In this document: positions 14,959 to 20,024 of the stretch, one piece after another
Layout of the letters: each line of letters begins with the position of its first letter
How positions within the stretch are numbered: position 1 is the stretch's first letter
Position numbers and translations under genes: made by a program
Notes under the pieces: generated by a model
Database searches by the model: none
What the model was told of the DNA's origin: nothing
Seen by the model: the letters and a program-made list of their open reading frames with translations, nothing else
Source of the DNA: a virus
Reading direction: 5' to 3' (one strand)
IMG/VR virus record: IMGVR_UViG_3300017917_000349
Coordinates: 1-20,024 of that record
DNA: 20,024 bases

Positions 14959-15806
14959 TAAGTCCCCCATTCATTTTTAAATAGCGGAACTTGTAATCGA
15001 TCACTATATCGTAATCCATTATTCATCGCCAGTTCCGCAACACGGCGATTATTTAGCGCATAGACACTTTCCACACCGCCAACTGGCATTAGATAAACGT
15101 GTCCAGTAAATCCTGCTTTACGATATGCGGCAATAGCACATTCTGCATCAGCAAAGTCTTGTTCTGTAGCAATAACGAATTTCAAATATGCTGTGCCAAA
15201 ACCTTCATACTCGCAAACTACTTCTGGAAGAATTGCTTCATCCCACTTCTCACCTGAACATGGAAGTTTGGCACTTACACTAAATGTAACTTCTCTAGCA
15301 AAGTCTAAGTTAGGCATTTGCCATTGTATTAGATATTCTTTAAACTCTTCGGATAGCTTTTGAGTACCATTAGTTTCAAATGTAATCTCTTTTAGACCAG
15401 TCATCTTAGGATGATTGAGTAAGTCTGCATAAGCACGTTGCCAACCTAACAATGGCTCACCGCCAGTAATGACTAGGTGTTCGTCTTGCCATTCATTGAA
15501 GGGCAGTATCTCCATGATTCTGTCTGCGATGGCGTCTGTTGTGAGCATAGGACTAAGGTCCTTAAAACGTGGATCCCAAGAAGCATAGCTGTCACAACCA
15601 GTAGATACCAATGGAAGTTCTTCATATTTTGTAAAGTTAACGGGATTAATATTGTTTGCCTCTTGACTTAATTCGCCACGAGGCATGCCAAACCCTGCAC
15701 ACTTAAAGTTGCATCCGAATGTACGTAAAAATACAGAAGGGACGCCCATATAGCGTCCTTCGCCTTGTATGCTGTAAAATAGTTCGGCTATTTTTATTTT
15801 GCTCAT
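14958..15806 (-). CDS. queE: 7-carboxy-7-deazaguanine synthase-like radical SAM enzyme (QueE)
   Basis: QueE converts 6-carboxy-tetrahydropterin to 7-carboxy-7-deazaguanine, a step toward preQ0, queuosine and deazaguanine DNA bases. The 282-residue protein starts KIAELFYSIQGEGRYMGVPSVFLRTFGCNFKC, as QueE proteins do. It has the SAM motif ITGGEPLLGWQ (113-123), ETNGTQ (144-149) and a C-terminal YLMPVGG. The iron-sulfur motif is unusual: C32-x3-C36, but the expected third Cys three residues on is Phe39. The best third ligand is C71 in TGCDSYASW, after a ~34-residue insertion. Start overlaps the upstream stop as ATGA. QueC and QueD are not in the window; folE lies upstream. Family assignment is strong; substrate is inferred. 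Confidence 0.9.
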   Translation of the reverse strand: MSKIKIAELFYSIQGEGRYMGVPSVFLRTFGCNFKCAGFGMPRGELSQEANNINPVNFTKYEELPLVSTGCDSYASWDPRFKDLSPMLTTDAIADRIMEILPFNEWQDEHLVITGGEPLLGWQRAYADLLNHPKMTGLKEITFETNGTQKLSEEFKEYLIQWQMPNLDFAREVTFSVSAKLPCSGEKWDEAILPEVVCEYEGFGTAYLKFVIATEQDFADAECAIAAYRKAGFTGHVYLMPVGGVESVYALNNRRVAELAMNNGLRYSDRLQVPLFKNEWGT

Positions 15807-16120
15807 TTATATTGTTCCAAATTTAAAATTTTAGCAACACGTTGACCTAAGTCTTCCCCATTAGGGATAACGTATGTTTGGTGTTCGTGTCTATCCTTGC
15901 GTTCATCGTATCTACGAACATTGAGTATACGTCCGCCAATTGCTGTGCTTAATTCAAAGCTAATACGATCTTCACCTTCTGGATGACCTTTTGATATCAT
16001 TTGTGCCGTGCCAACTGTTGCCATTTTTACTGCCCTTTCTTCTTCGTAGGAATCGTACTTATGTTTATTTTCCCACATATCTCGTACTTTTCCATATAGC
16101 CACTTATCAAAGAATTTCAT
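15803..16120 (-). CDS. Conserved phage protein of unknown function, 105 aa
   Basis: Function unknown; it is not QueD, since the His motifs of that family are absent. The protein begins MKFFDKWLYGKVRDMWENKHKYD. It has VKMATVGTAQMISKGHPEG, then ISFELSTAIGGRILNVRRYDERKDRHEHQTYVIPNGEDLGQRVAKIL. I recall a similar layout (Trp-rich helical start and a GGxILxVRRYD strand) in marine T4-like phages. The ATG at 16120 overlaps the stop of the 55-residue gene (ATGA), and its stop overlaps queE the same way. It may be required with queE, but only position supports this. Confidence 0.78.
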   Translation of the reverse strand: MKFFDKWLYGKVRDMWENKHKYDSYEEERAVKMATVGTAQMISKGHPEGEDRISFELSTAIGGRILNVRRYDERKDRHEHQTYVIPNGEDLGQRVAKILNLEQYK

Positions 16121-16284
16121 AGTTTCATAATTCTTTCTAGAGCTTTTTGTGCATCTGCTAAATCGCTGTGGTCGATAAGTGATTCAATAATGCGATTTGC
16201 AAGCTCTTCAGTGTTTAACCCGTTAAAGTGATCGTAGGGCTGTGTCCAGCTAATAGAGTATAGATGTTGAGGTTTGTCGTTCAT
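16117..16284 (-). CDS. Small phage protein of unknown function, 55 aa
   Basis: This short gene fills what would otherwise be a ~160-base gap. Translated from the ATG at 16284 it gives 55 residues, MNDKPQHLYSISWTQPYD at the start and ALERIMKL at the end. The middle has NTEELANRIIESLIDHSDLADAQKAL, a clear helical hairpin. Its start overlaps the upstream stop as ATGA and its stop overlaps the next start as ATGA, exactly the junctions used by its neighbours. AAGG lies nine bases before the start. No function is recognised. The YSISWTQPYDHFN start followed by two helices might be a protein-binding module. Confidence 0.78.
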   Translation of the reverse strand: MNDKPQHLYSISWTQPYDHFNGLNTEELANRIIESLIDHSDLADAQKALERIMKL

Positions 16285-16505
16285 TTGCAGCCTTCTAGAA
16301 AGTTGTCTAATTGTTTACATGCTTCGTCAAAGTCGATAGCATACACTTTAGCATATATTATACCTTCTTTAATAGATAAGTCAAATGGTACTAATCCATT
16401 AAAACGAAAATCTTCTGGTACTTCTGTTGTAACAATAAACTCTTGTAAGTTTTTTGCTCTTTGAATTAAGGCAGTTGCCATGTCTACTGAGTTCATATTA
16501 TACAT
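16281..16505 (-). CDS. Small phage protein of unknown function, 74 aa
   Basis: Function unknown. Two starts are possible: ATG at 16505, overlapping the upstream gene by eight bases, or ATG at 16496, one base after the upstream TAA. Neither has a strong ribosome-binding site, so the longer form is listed. The protein has an N-terminal helix (VDMATALIQRAKNLQEFIV), a Val/Pro/Phe stretch VPEDFRFNGLVPFDLSI, two strands KEGIIYAKVYAI, and an acidic helix FDEACKQLDNFLE. This is a plausible small alpha/beta fold. Its stop overlaps the 55-residue gene start. Confidence 0.75.
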   Translation of the reverse strand: MYNMNSVDMATALIQRAKNLQEFIVTTEVPEDFRFNGLVPFDLSIKEGIIYAKVYAIDFDEACKQLDNFLEGCK

Positions 16506-16779
16506 CCATATTTAGGTAATCGTTGAGATTTTCAGCAATAGTTTTGCCCCACTCAAAGTTGTTATTCCAGGCTTCGTCCCATTCTTCTGTTTCTTCGTCT
16601 GCATCGATGTATCCTTCTATAGCGTAGGCAAACCATTGTGCAAATTCTTCTACAATGATAGATCCGTCGTCATCTAATACGCCATCCTTTTCGAGGATTT
16701 CACGAACCATATCAACATTACTAGAGCCATCAAAGCATTCTTCGATTTCCCAATCTTCTAGATCAAATACATCTTTCAT
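16498..16779 (-). CDS. Very acidic small phage protein, 93 aa
   Basis: Function unknown. By my count about 30 of 93 residues are Asp or Glu against about 4 Lys or Arg. It begins MKDVFDLEDWEIEECFDG, then MVREILEKDGVLDDDGSIIVEEFAQWFAYAIEGYI and an acidic Trp-rich helix EETEEWDEAWNN. Such strong negative charge fits binding of a basic protein or mimicry of DNA, as some phage anti-restriction proteins do, but no homology supports that. It may also simply bind metal ions. The ATG at 16779 overlaps the upstream stop as ATGA with AGGTGG before it. It follows another acidic protein. Confidence 0.8.
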   Translation of the reverse strand: MKDVFDLEDWEIEECFDGSSNVDMVREILEKDGVLDDDGSIIVEEFAQWFAYAIEGYIDADEETEEWDEAWNNNFEWGKTIAENLNDYLNMDV

Positions 16780-17279
16780 TGGTCCACCTCAAAGTCAACT
16801 ACATTGCCATCTTCGTCTGCACAGATAATACGTTCTTCGCCCGTTTCGTCGTTAGTAACTTCGAGTGGACCCCATACATATACTTCAGTATCTTCTAAAT
16901 ACCAATCGCCGTCATCTTCTAGTGCGTATGCACCTTCTTCGTTAATTAGCTCTTCTAGGCGTGCTATTTCGTCCTCGTCTTCGATACCTTCAATTTCGAT
17001 ATCACCCCAGCAACCTCCGTCAAACATCTCAACAAGTTCCGAACTTTCAATATTTGGTCCAGTCAAACTGTACATATCTAAACTATCTAGTTTGCCATCA
17101 CCGCCTGGTACTTCAACAAACTCAAACTCTGGAAAGTTATCATCATTTGTTTCAACTTGAAACTCTGCAAACCGAAATCCTTCTTTAACAAGAATTCGTC
17201 CATTACCTTCTCGTTGAACATAATGTTCGTGTTGTTCGCAAGATTTTTTGTAATATGTTTTTACTGTGTACCAGGCCAT
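16776..17279 (-). CDS. Very acidic phage protein of unknown function, 167 aa
   Basis: Function unknown. Residues 1-50 are relatively basic (MAWYTVKTYYKKSCEQHEHYV, then GFRFAEFQVET), with likely beta strands. The remainder is strongly acidic (IEIEGIEDEDEIARLEELINEEG, then ALEDDGDWYLEDTEVYVWGP, ending VVDFEVDQ). By my count about 48 of 167 residues are Asp or Glu. I recall the YTVKxYYKKSCEQ start from marine T4-like phage proteins. The ATG at 17279 has AAGGAAA upstream. Its stop overlaps the next acidic gene (ATGA), so the two are made together. Confidence 0.8.
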   Translation of the reverse strand: MAWYTVKTYYKKSCEQHEHYVQREGNGRILVKEGFRFAEFQVETNDDNFPEFEFVEVPGGDGKLDSLDMYSLTGPNIESSELVEMFDGGCWGDIEIEGIEDEDEIARLEELINEEGAYALEDDGDWYLEDTEVYVWGPLEVTNDETGEERIICADEDGNVVDFEVDQ

Positions 17280-17288
17280 GATTTTTCC

Positions 17289-17480
17289 TTAGTTGTCCAA
17301 GTCCATTGTATTCCACTCTTTGACCACAGCAATCATTTCTTCTTCTGTGTTGCAAAGGATTTTAGCAGTCTTCCATTCACTATCTTCGTCACGACCACTT
17401 ACTTCTACCATAAAACCGTTGTCGTAACGATTAAGGGTAATTGATTCATTTACTTTTGCGAGTTTTTTTAGTTTTGACAT
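17289..17480 (-). CDS. Small phage protein of unknown function, 63 aa
   Basis: Function unknown. The 63-residue protein starts MSKLKKLAKVNESITLNRYDNG and continues FMVEVSGRDEDSEWKTAKILCNTEEEMIAVVKEW, a likely beta-beta-alpha arrangement. I recall YDNGxxxEVSGRD from marine T4-like phages. The ATG at 17480 has GGAG six bases upstream. It lies 35 bases inside the previous gene in another frame. Both genes have good start sites, so I keep both. Nine bases separate its stop from the next ATG. Confidence 0.75.
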   Translation of the reverse strand: MSKLKKLAKVNESITLNRYDNGFMVEVSGRDEDSEWKTAKILCNTEEEMIAVVKEWNTMDLDN

Positions 17481-17664
17481 TTGTTTCTCCTTGTGTTGTC
17501 TCTACGCTAGCGATTGCTTCTCGAACATCGCGAGCTAGTGCTTCATCATCCCATTCAAGTTCTGTACGACCATCTGGGTACGTTGTTACCGTAAGGTGAC
17601 TACCTTTAACTACTGTAGGTTCACCTACTTCAATATCTTTCTTTTTTGCTTTTTTAGTTGCCAT
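17446..17664 (-). CDS. Small basic-ended phage protein of unknown function, 72 aa
   Basis: Function unknown. Lys-rich ends (MATKKAKKKD and TKKTRKSK) flank a folded middle, VGEPTVVKGSHLTVTTYPDGRTELEWDDEALARDVREAI, with two strands and a helix. I recall LTxTTYPDGRTEL from marine T4-like phage proteins. The ATG at 17664 lies two bases after the folE TAA, and its GAGG ribosome-binding site is inside the last folE codons, so translation follows folE. Its 3' end overlaps the next gene by 35 bases. Confidence 0.78.
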   Translation of the reverse strand: MATKKAKKKDIEVGEPTVVKGSHLTVTTYPDGRTELEWDDEALARDVREAIASVETTQGETNVKTKKTRKSK

Positions 17665-17666
17665 AA

Positions 17667-18491
17667 TTACCTCGGTGCAAACTCTTGTTGCAGTTTAATA
17701 TTGTCAAAGAATTCTTTCTTTGTATTGCCGTCATCTTTGAAGGCACCCTTAAGAACAGTAGTCTGCGTCAAAGAGCTATGTGCCATAATACCACGATTCT
17801 CACAGCATCCATGTACTGCTTGAATATAGACACCTAGATCTTTTGCGCCAGTGGCCTTTTCAATTTCGCGAGCTATGTCGTTACACAGCTCTTCTTGTAA
17901 GGTACCACGACGAGCACACCATTGCGCGATTCTTGTGTATTTTGACAGTCCGATAAGTTTTTGTGCGGCAATGATTCCGATGTAGGCAACACCAGATACG
18001 GGCTGATGATGATGACTGCACATACTACGCAACTCGCTACGAACCACAAGCATACCTTCATAACGGTCATCACTATCGTTAGGAAACGCTGTTGCATCGG
18101 GTGCTGGTTCATATCTTCCTGCCATTATTTCATTAAAGTACATTTTAGCAAGGCGACGAGCTGTGCCTTTACTATTAGGGTCGTTTTCGCGATCGATCAG
18201 CAACGTGTCTAGTACACGTTCAAATGCTTCTGTTGCTTCGTCAATTAGTTTGGGAATATCTTCTTCTTTCACATAGTCACTAATGTTGTCACCTGCCCAG
18301 AAACGCTTGTTATCACGTTTCATCTTAAAGCGAAGTGTATCACCTAGATATGCTTCTTCATAGCCTTTGTCAGACATTGCATCTGCGGCTTTGACATATA
18401 CTTCCTTCTTTAAAGGTACATATTTGTCTTCTTTAAATTCTGTTTTGATTCCAGCTTCTATTACTGGATCTGGTTTAAATTCATTTGTCAA
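17667..18491 (-). CDS. folE: GTP cyclohydrolase I with N-terminal extension
   Basis: Converts GTP to 7,8-dihydroneopterin triphosphate, the entry to folate and, through QueD and QueE, to 7-deazaguanines. Motifs in the catalytic part (~85-245) are GTARRLAKMYFNEI, RSMCSHHHQPVSGVAYIG with zinc-site C158 and H161, LIGLSKYTRI, ARRGTLQEELCNDIA, and AVHGCCENRG with C229. The usual Glu after the first zinc Cys is Ser here. At 274 residues it is longer than E. coli FolE (222). Residues ~1-80 (AYLGDTLRFKMKR, then NKRFWAGDNISDYVK) are an extension of unknown role that I recall from other marine phage copies. The start is a TTG at 18491, with GGAG eight bases upstream. No ATG occurs before residue 39. 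Confidence 0.95.
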   Translation of the reverse strand: MTNEFKPDPVIEAGIKTEFKEDKYVPLKKEVYVKAADAMSDKGYEEAYLGDTLRFKMKRDNKRFWAGDNISDYVKEEDIPKLIDEATEAFERVLDTLLIDRENDPNSKGTARRLAKMYFNEIMAGRYEPAPDATAFPNDSDDRYEGMLVVRSELRSMCSHHHQPVSGVAYIGIIAAQKLIGLSKYTRIAQWCARRGTLQEELCNDIAREIEKATGAKDLGVYIQAVHGCCENRGIMAHSSLTQTTVLKGAFKDDGNTKKEFFDNIKLQQEFAPR

Positions 18492-18531
18492 TTATAGTTC
18501 TCCGAGTTAATGACGTGGATGTCTTTGTATT

Positions 18532-18560
18532 AGTATACATATTATTTAGGTTTTTGTCAA
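18532..18560 (-). promoter_or_regulatory. Sigma-70 promoter for folE
   Basis: On the - strand TTGACA (18560-18555) is followed after exactly 17 bases by TATACT (18537-18532). There is one mismatch in twelve. The -35 starts immediately after the TAG stop (18563-18561) of the upstream gene. The start site would be near 18525, giving a leader of about 34 bases with GGAG before the TTG start codon at 18491. Confidence 0.85.
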
Positions 18561-18857
18561 CTAGTGCGTACCTTTTTCTTCACTATAAATCATCCAACGA
18601 TTTTCTTCATAGTTCCAATGTCGATTATCGTAAATGGTAAAGTGTATTTCGTAGCCCAATAGTCCTAGTTCTAAGTTAATGCCCGCATGATCTTGTTGTG
18701 TTGTTACGCCAAACTCAACACGCAAAAGGTTGTCGTTTTTAATAATTTGAACTTCCCAAAACTTGTGCTTAATTAGAGTGTCGCCTGCCCAATACTTAAT
18801 GTTTTCAAAACGATTCCACCATTTGGGATTACGAATATTAATGTTAAAGTAAATCAT
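18561..18857 (-). CDS. Conserved phage protein of unknown function, 98 aa
   Basis: Function unknown. A 98-residue, Trp- and Asn-rich protein (MIYFNINIRNPKWWNRFENIKYWAGDTLIKHKFWEVQI, then LRVEFGVTTQQDHAGINLELGLLGYEIHFTIYDNRHWNYEENRW). The strands alternate as in a small beta sandwich. I recall the DHAGxxxExGLLGYxxxFxxYDNRHWN pattern from marine T4-like and other phages. The ATG at 18857 overlaps the upstream stop as ATGA. Its TAG stop touches the folE promoter. Confidence 0.8.
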   Translation of the reverse strand: MIYFNINIRNPKWWNRFENIKYWAGDTLIKHKFWEVQIIKNDNLLRVEFGVTTQQDHAGINLELGLLGYEIHFTIYDNRHWNYEENRWMIYSEEKGTH

Positions 18858-19045
18858 TTTATATTCTCTGATCTTAATCTACGGCATTCTTCTTTAGCTT
18901 TAATAGGGATATCCGGACTAATTTCGGCAATACTACAGTCGTAGACTTTTGCAGTCTGCCTGGGCAATGTAAAGAATGTAAGACAGAAACCGGCAGCTAG
19001 TCCTACTACTACAATTACAATTTCTCGCTTAACAGTATTCGACAT
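18854..19045 (-). CDS. Small single-pass membrane protein, 63 aa
   Basis: Function unknown. Residues ~8-28 (EIVIVVVGLAAGFCLTFFTL) form one hydrophobic helix after a short positively charged N-terminus (MSNTVKR). The polar C-terminus, VYDCSIAEISPDIPIKAKEECRRL, has two Cys and would be on the outer or periplasmic side if the usual charge rule holds. The length and single segment could fit a membrane accessory such as a superinfection-exclusion factor, but no evidence picks one. The ATG at 19045 has AAGGA upstream at good spacing and lies 31 bases inside the previous gene. Confidence 0.78.
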   Translation of the reverse strand: MSNTVKREIVIVVVGLAAGFCLTFFTLPRQTAKVYDCSIAEISPDIPIKAKEECRRLRSENIK

Positions 19046-19302
19046 AGATCTGCATCCTTTTTGCTTTTAAATGTGAACTTCATATGATTTGGATTAGGTG
19101 TAAAATGAAATCTGTGTCCAGGCAATCCGAAGACTTCCAAGACATCTGCACACGTTTCATTCCACCAATCATTTCCTTGCGAGTGCCATTTGACAACTAC
19201 AATATGATCGTCTGGCAAGTTGCAGTTCCACCAGTCTGGCTTGGGATAGAATTCAACTTTTTTATGTTTCTTTTTTGTAGTTTCCACGTTCTGGGATAAC
19301 AT
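19015..19302 (-). CDS. Small phage protein of unknown function, 95 aa
   Basis: Function unknown. It has a Lys-rich start (TTKKKHKKVEFYPKPDWWN), a run of strands HIVVVKWHSQGNDWWNETCADVLEVFGLPG, then HRFHFTPNPNHMKFTFKSKKDADLCRILL. The fold looks like a small alpha/beta domain. The ATG at 19302 has an excellent ribosome-binding site (GAGGAGG, seven bases upstream), which supports the 41-base overlap with the HIT-like gene. Its own 3' end is overlapped by the membrane-protein gene. Confidence 0.78.
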   Translation of the reverse strand: MLSQNVETTKKKHKKVEFYPKPDWWNCNLPDDHIVVVKWHSQGNDWWNETCADVLEVFGLPGHRFHFTPNPNHMKFTFKSKKDADLCRILLSEKL

Positions 19303-19639
19303 GTCTAACTCCTCCTCTTGGATCTTCCATGTCGCCTTTGCGCCTTGGTATCATGTGTACATGCGGATACATTATAGTCTGTCCAGCCGCTTCCCCGCAA
19401 TTCTGTCCGACGTTGAAAGCGTCCCACTTCTCGGATACGACTCCCTCGTAACCAAATTTGTAGGCTGCTTTGTAGCATTCAACGATGTTGTCAAATTTTT
19501 CGTAGGTTGGCACAAAAAGCAAATGTCCTTCCGTGACAGCGTATGCGTCTCTAAACGCCCAGTAGTCTTTAGTCCGGTACTCAATAGCTGTCCAGGGTGC
19601 TCGTTTTTCATTTAAAGCTCTTTCGATATCAGTTATCAT
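19262..19639 (-). CDS. HIT-like (histidine triad) family protein
   Basis: HIT proteins hydrolyse or transfer nucleotidyl groups. The 125-residue protein keeps the family plan: an N-terminal YRTKDYWAFRDAYAVTEGHLLFVPT, a helix FDNIVECYKAAYKFG, FNVGQNCGEAAGQTI, and the active-site segment YPHVHMIPRR (91-100). The usual motif is H-x-H-x-H. Here the first His is Tyr91, while H93 (the expected nucleophile) and H95 remain. DPRGGVRHVIP at the end is typical of phage members, as I recall. The substrate is unknown. The gene overlaps the phosphoribosyltransferase gene by 11 bases. Confidence 0.87.
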   Translation of the reverse strand: MITDIERALNEKRAPWTAIEYRTKDYWAFRDAYAVTEGHLLFVPTYEKFDNIVECYKAAYKFGYEGVVSEKWDAFNVGQNCGEAAGQTIMYPHVHMIPRRKGDMEDPRGGVRHVIPERGNYKKET

Positions 19640-20024
19640 TGCGCCAAAATTCTTCCCAAGGATAAACTAGCCAGCAATCCTCTTCTGCTTTGTTGACTTC
19701 CCATACTGAATAGTCGACAGTTTCTTTGCTAGCTAGGTTATTAGTTAATGTTGCAAACCGAACATTATGTCCCCATGTTTTAGTCCATTGAACATGATTA
19801 GGAAAACAACCACTTGGCCAGTCTTGCTTGATCCAAGCAATAGTTGATCCTTGGTCGTTGATATCGTCTACAATAAGAATGTTCTTGGGATCTTCGTTAT
19901 GCCCGAATGCATCCTCGGCCATGCCTAGATCGCTAACACACTGACCGCCATCTCTTAACGACACTTCTAACGGACGCATAGGAACGTTAAAAAATTGACT
20001 TAACATTACAGCGGGAATAGCACC
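19629..20024 (-). CDS. Type I phosphoribosyltransferase (5' end outside window)
   Basis: The frame stays open to the window edge. The ATG at 20006 is internal, because the codons before it read GAIPAV, continuing GAIPAVMLSQFFNVPM, a normal N-terminal segment of these enzymes. The PRPP-binding signature is NILIVDDINDQGSTI, with its pair of Asp residues. The end, DCWLVYPWEEFW, is like xanthine and hypoxanthine phosphoribosyltransferases. It probably joins a purine-like base to PRPP, in salvage or nucleotide supply. The substrate is not certain. The stop overlaps the HIT-like gene start region by 11 bases, so the two are expressed together. Confidence 0.88.
   Translation of the reverse strand, partial: GAIPAVMLSQFFNVPMRPLEVSLRDGGQCVSDLGMAEDAFGHNEDPKNILIVDDINDQGSTIAWIKQDWPSGCFPNHVQWTKTWGHNVRFATLTNNLASKETVDYSVWEVNKAEEDCWLVYPWEEFWRNDN

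Noticed and set aside
15803-16120. The gene next to queE as QueD
   Set aside because: It lacks the His zinc motif and the catalytic Cys pattern of 6-carboxytetrahydropterin synthase.

Overview
The window looks like part of the genome of a lytic, T4-like marine myovirus. It carries large tail-fibre genes, a T4 RNase H-type 5'-3' exonuclease, thymidylate synthase with dihydrofolate reductase, GTP cyclohydrolase I, a QueE-type radical-SAM enzyme and many small tightly packed genes. Many genes overlap at ATGA, GTGA or TAATG junctions. Two GATAAATA motifs resemble T4-type late promoters. Several of the small unknown proteins look to me like families of cyanobacterial and other marine T4-like phages; this is recalled, not searched. 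I see no photosynthesis gene, tRNA, integrase, CRISPR array or insertion sequence, so the host cannot be fixed from this window.

Layout. On the + strand (1-6822) lie three tail-fibre/baseplate-appendage genes: the 3' part of a tail-collar fibre protein, a 694-residue fibre protein ending in a carbohydrate-binding-like domain, and a 1081-residue fibre protein. The last two share a homologous N-terminal module. The third gene has its own late promoter. The + strand unit converges on the - strand genes with a 4-base overlap, and its best terminator candidate lies inside the 3' end of thyA.

Everything from 6819 to 20024 is on the - strand and, in transcription order, reads from the right edge. 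First come a phosphoribosyltransferase (5' end outside), a HIT-like protein and three small unknowns, one with a membrane segment. Next, a sigma-70-type promoter precedes folE (TTG start), followed by a run of small genes including two very acidic proteins and a 55-residue gene. Then come queE, an Ala/Glu-rich protein, the exonuclease and three unknowns. A late promoter leads two more unknowns. A MoxR-type AAA+ ATPase follows, and then a zinc-metallopeptidase/VWA protein, each with its own near-perfect sigma-70 promoter. Last are several unknowns and the folA-thyA pair.

How the genes fit together. DHFR and ThyA would make dTMP and recycle folate for phage DNA synthesis. FolE makes dihydroneopterin triphosphate, which can feed folate or, through QueD (not seen here) and QueE, 7-deazaguanine synthesis. 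The exonuclease would remove RNA primers. The MoxR ATPase and the metallopeptidase/VWA protein form a two-part AAA+/VWA machine of unknown target and are the best candidate for an under-described system here. About half of the - strand genes have no function that I can assign.
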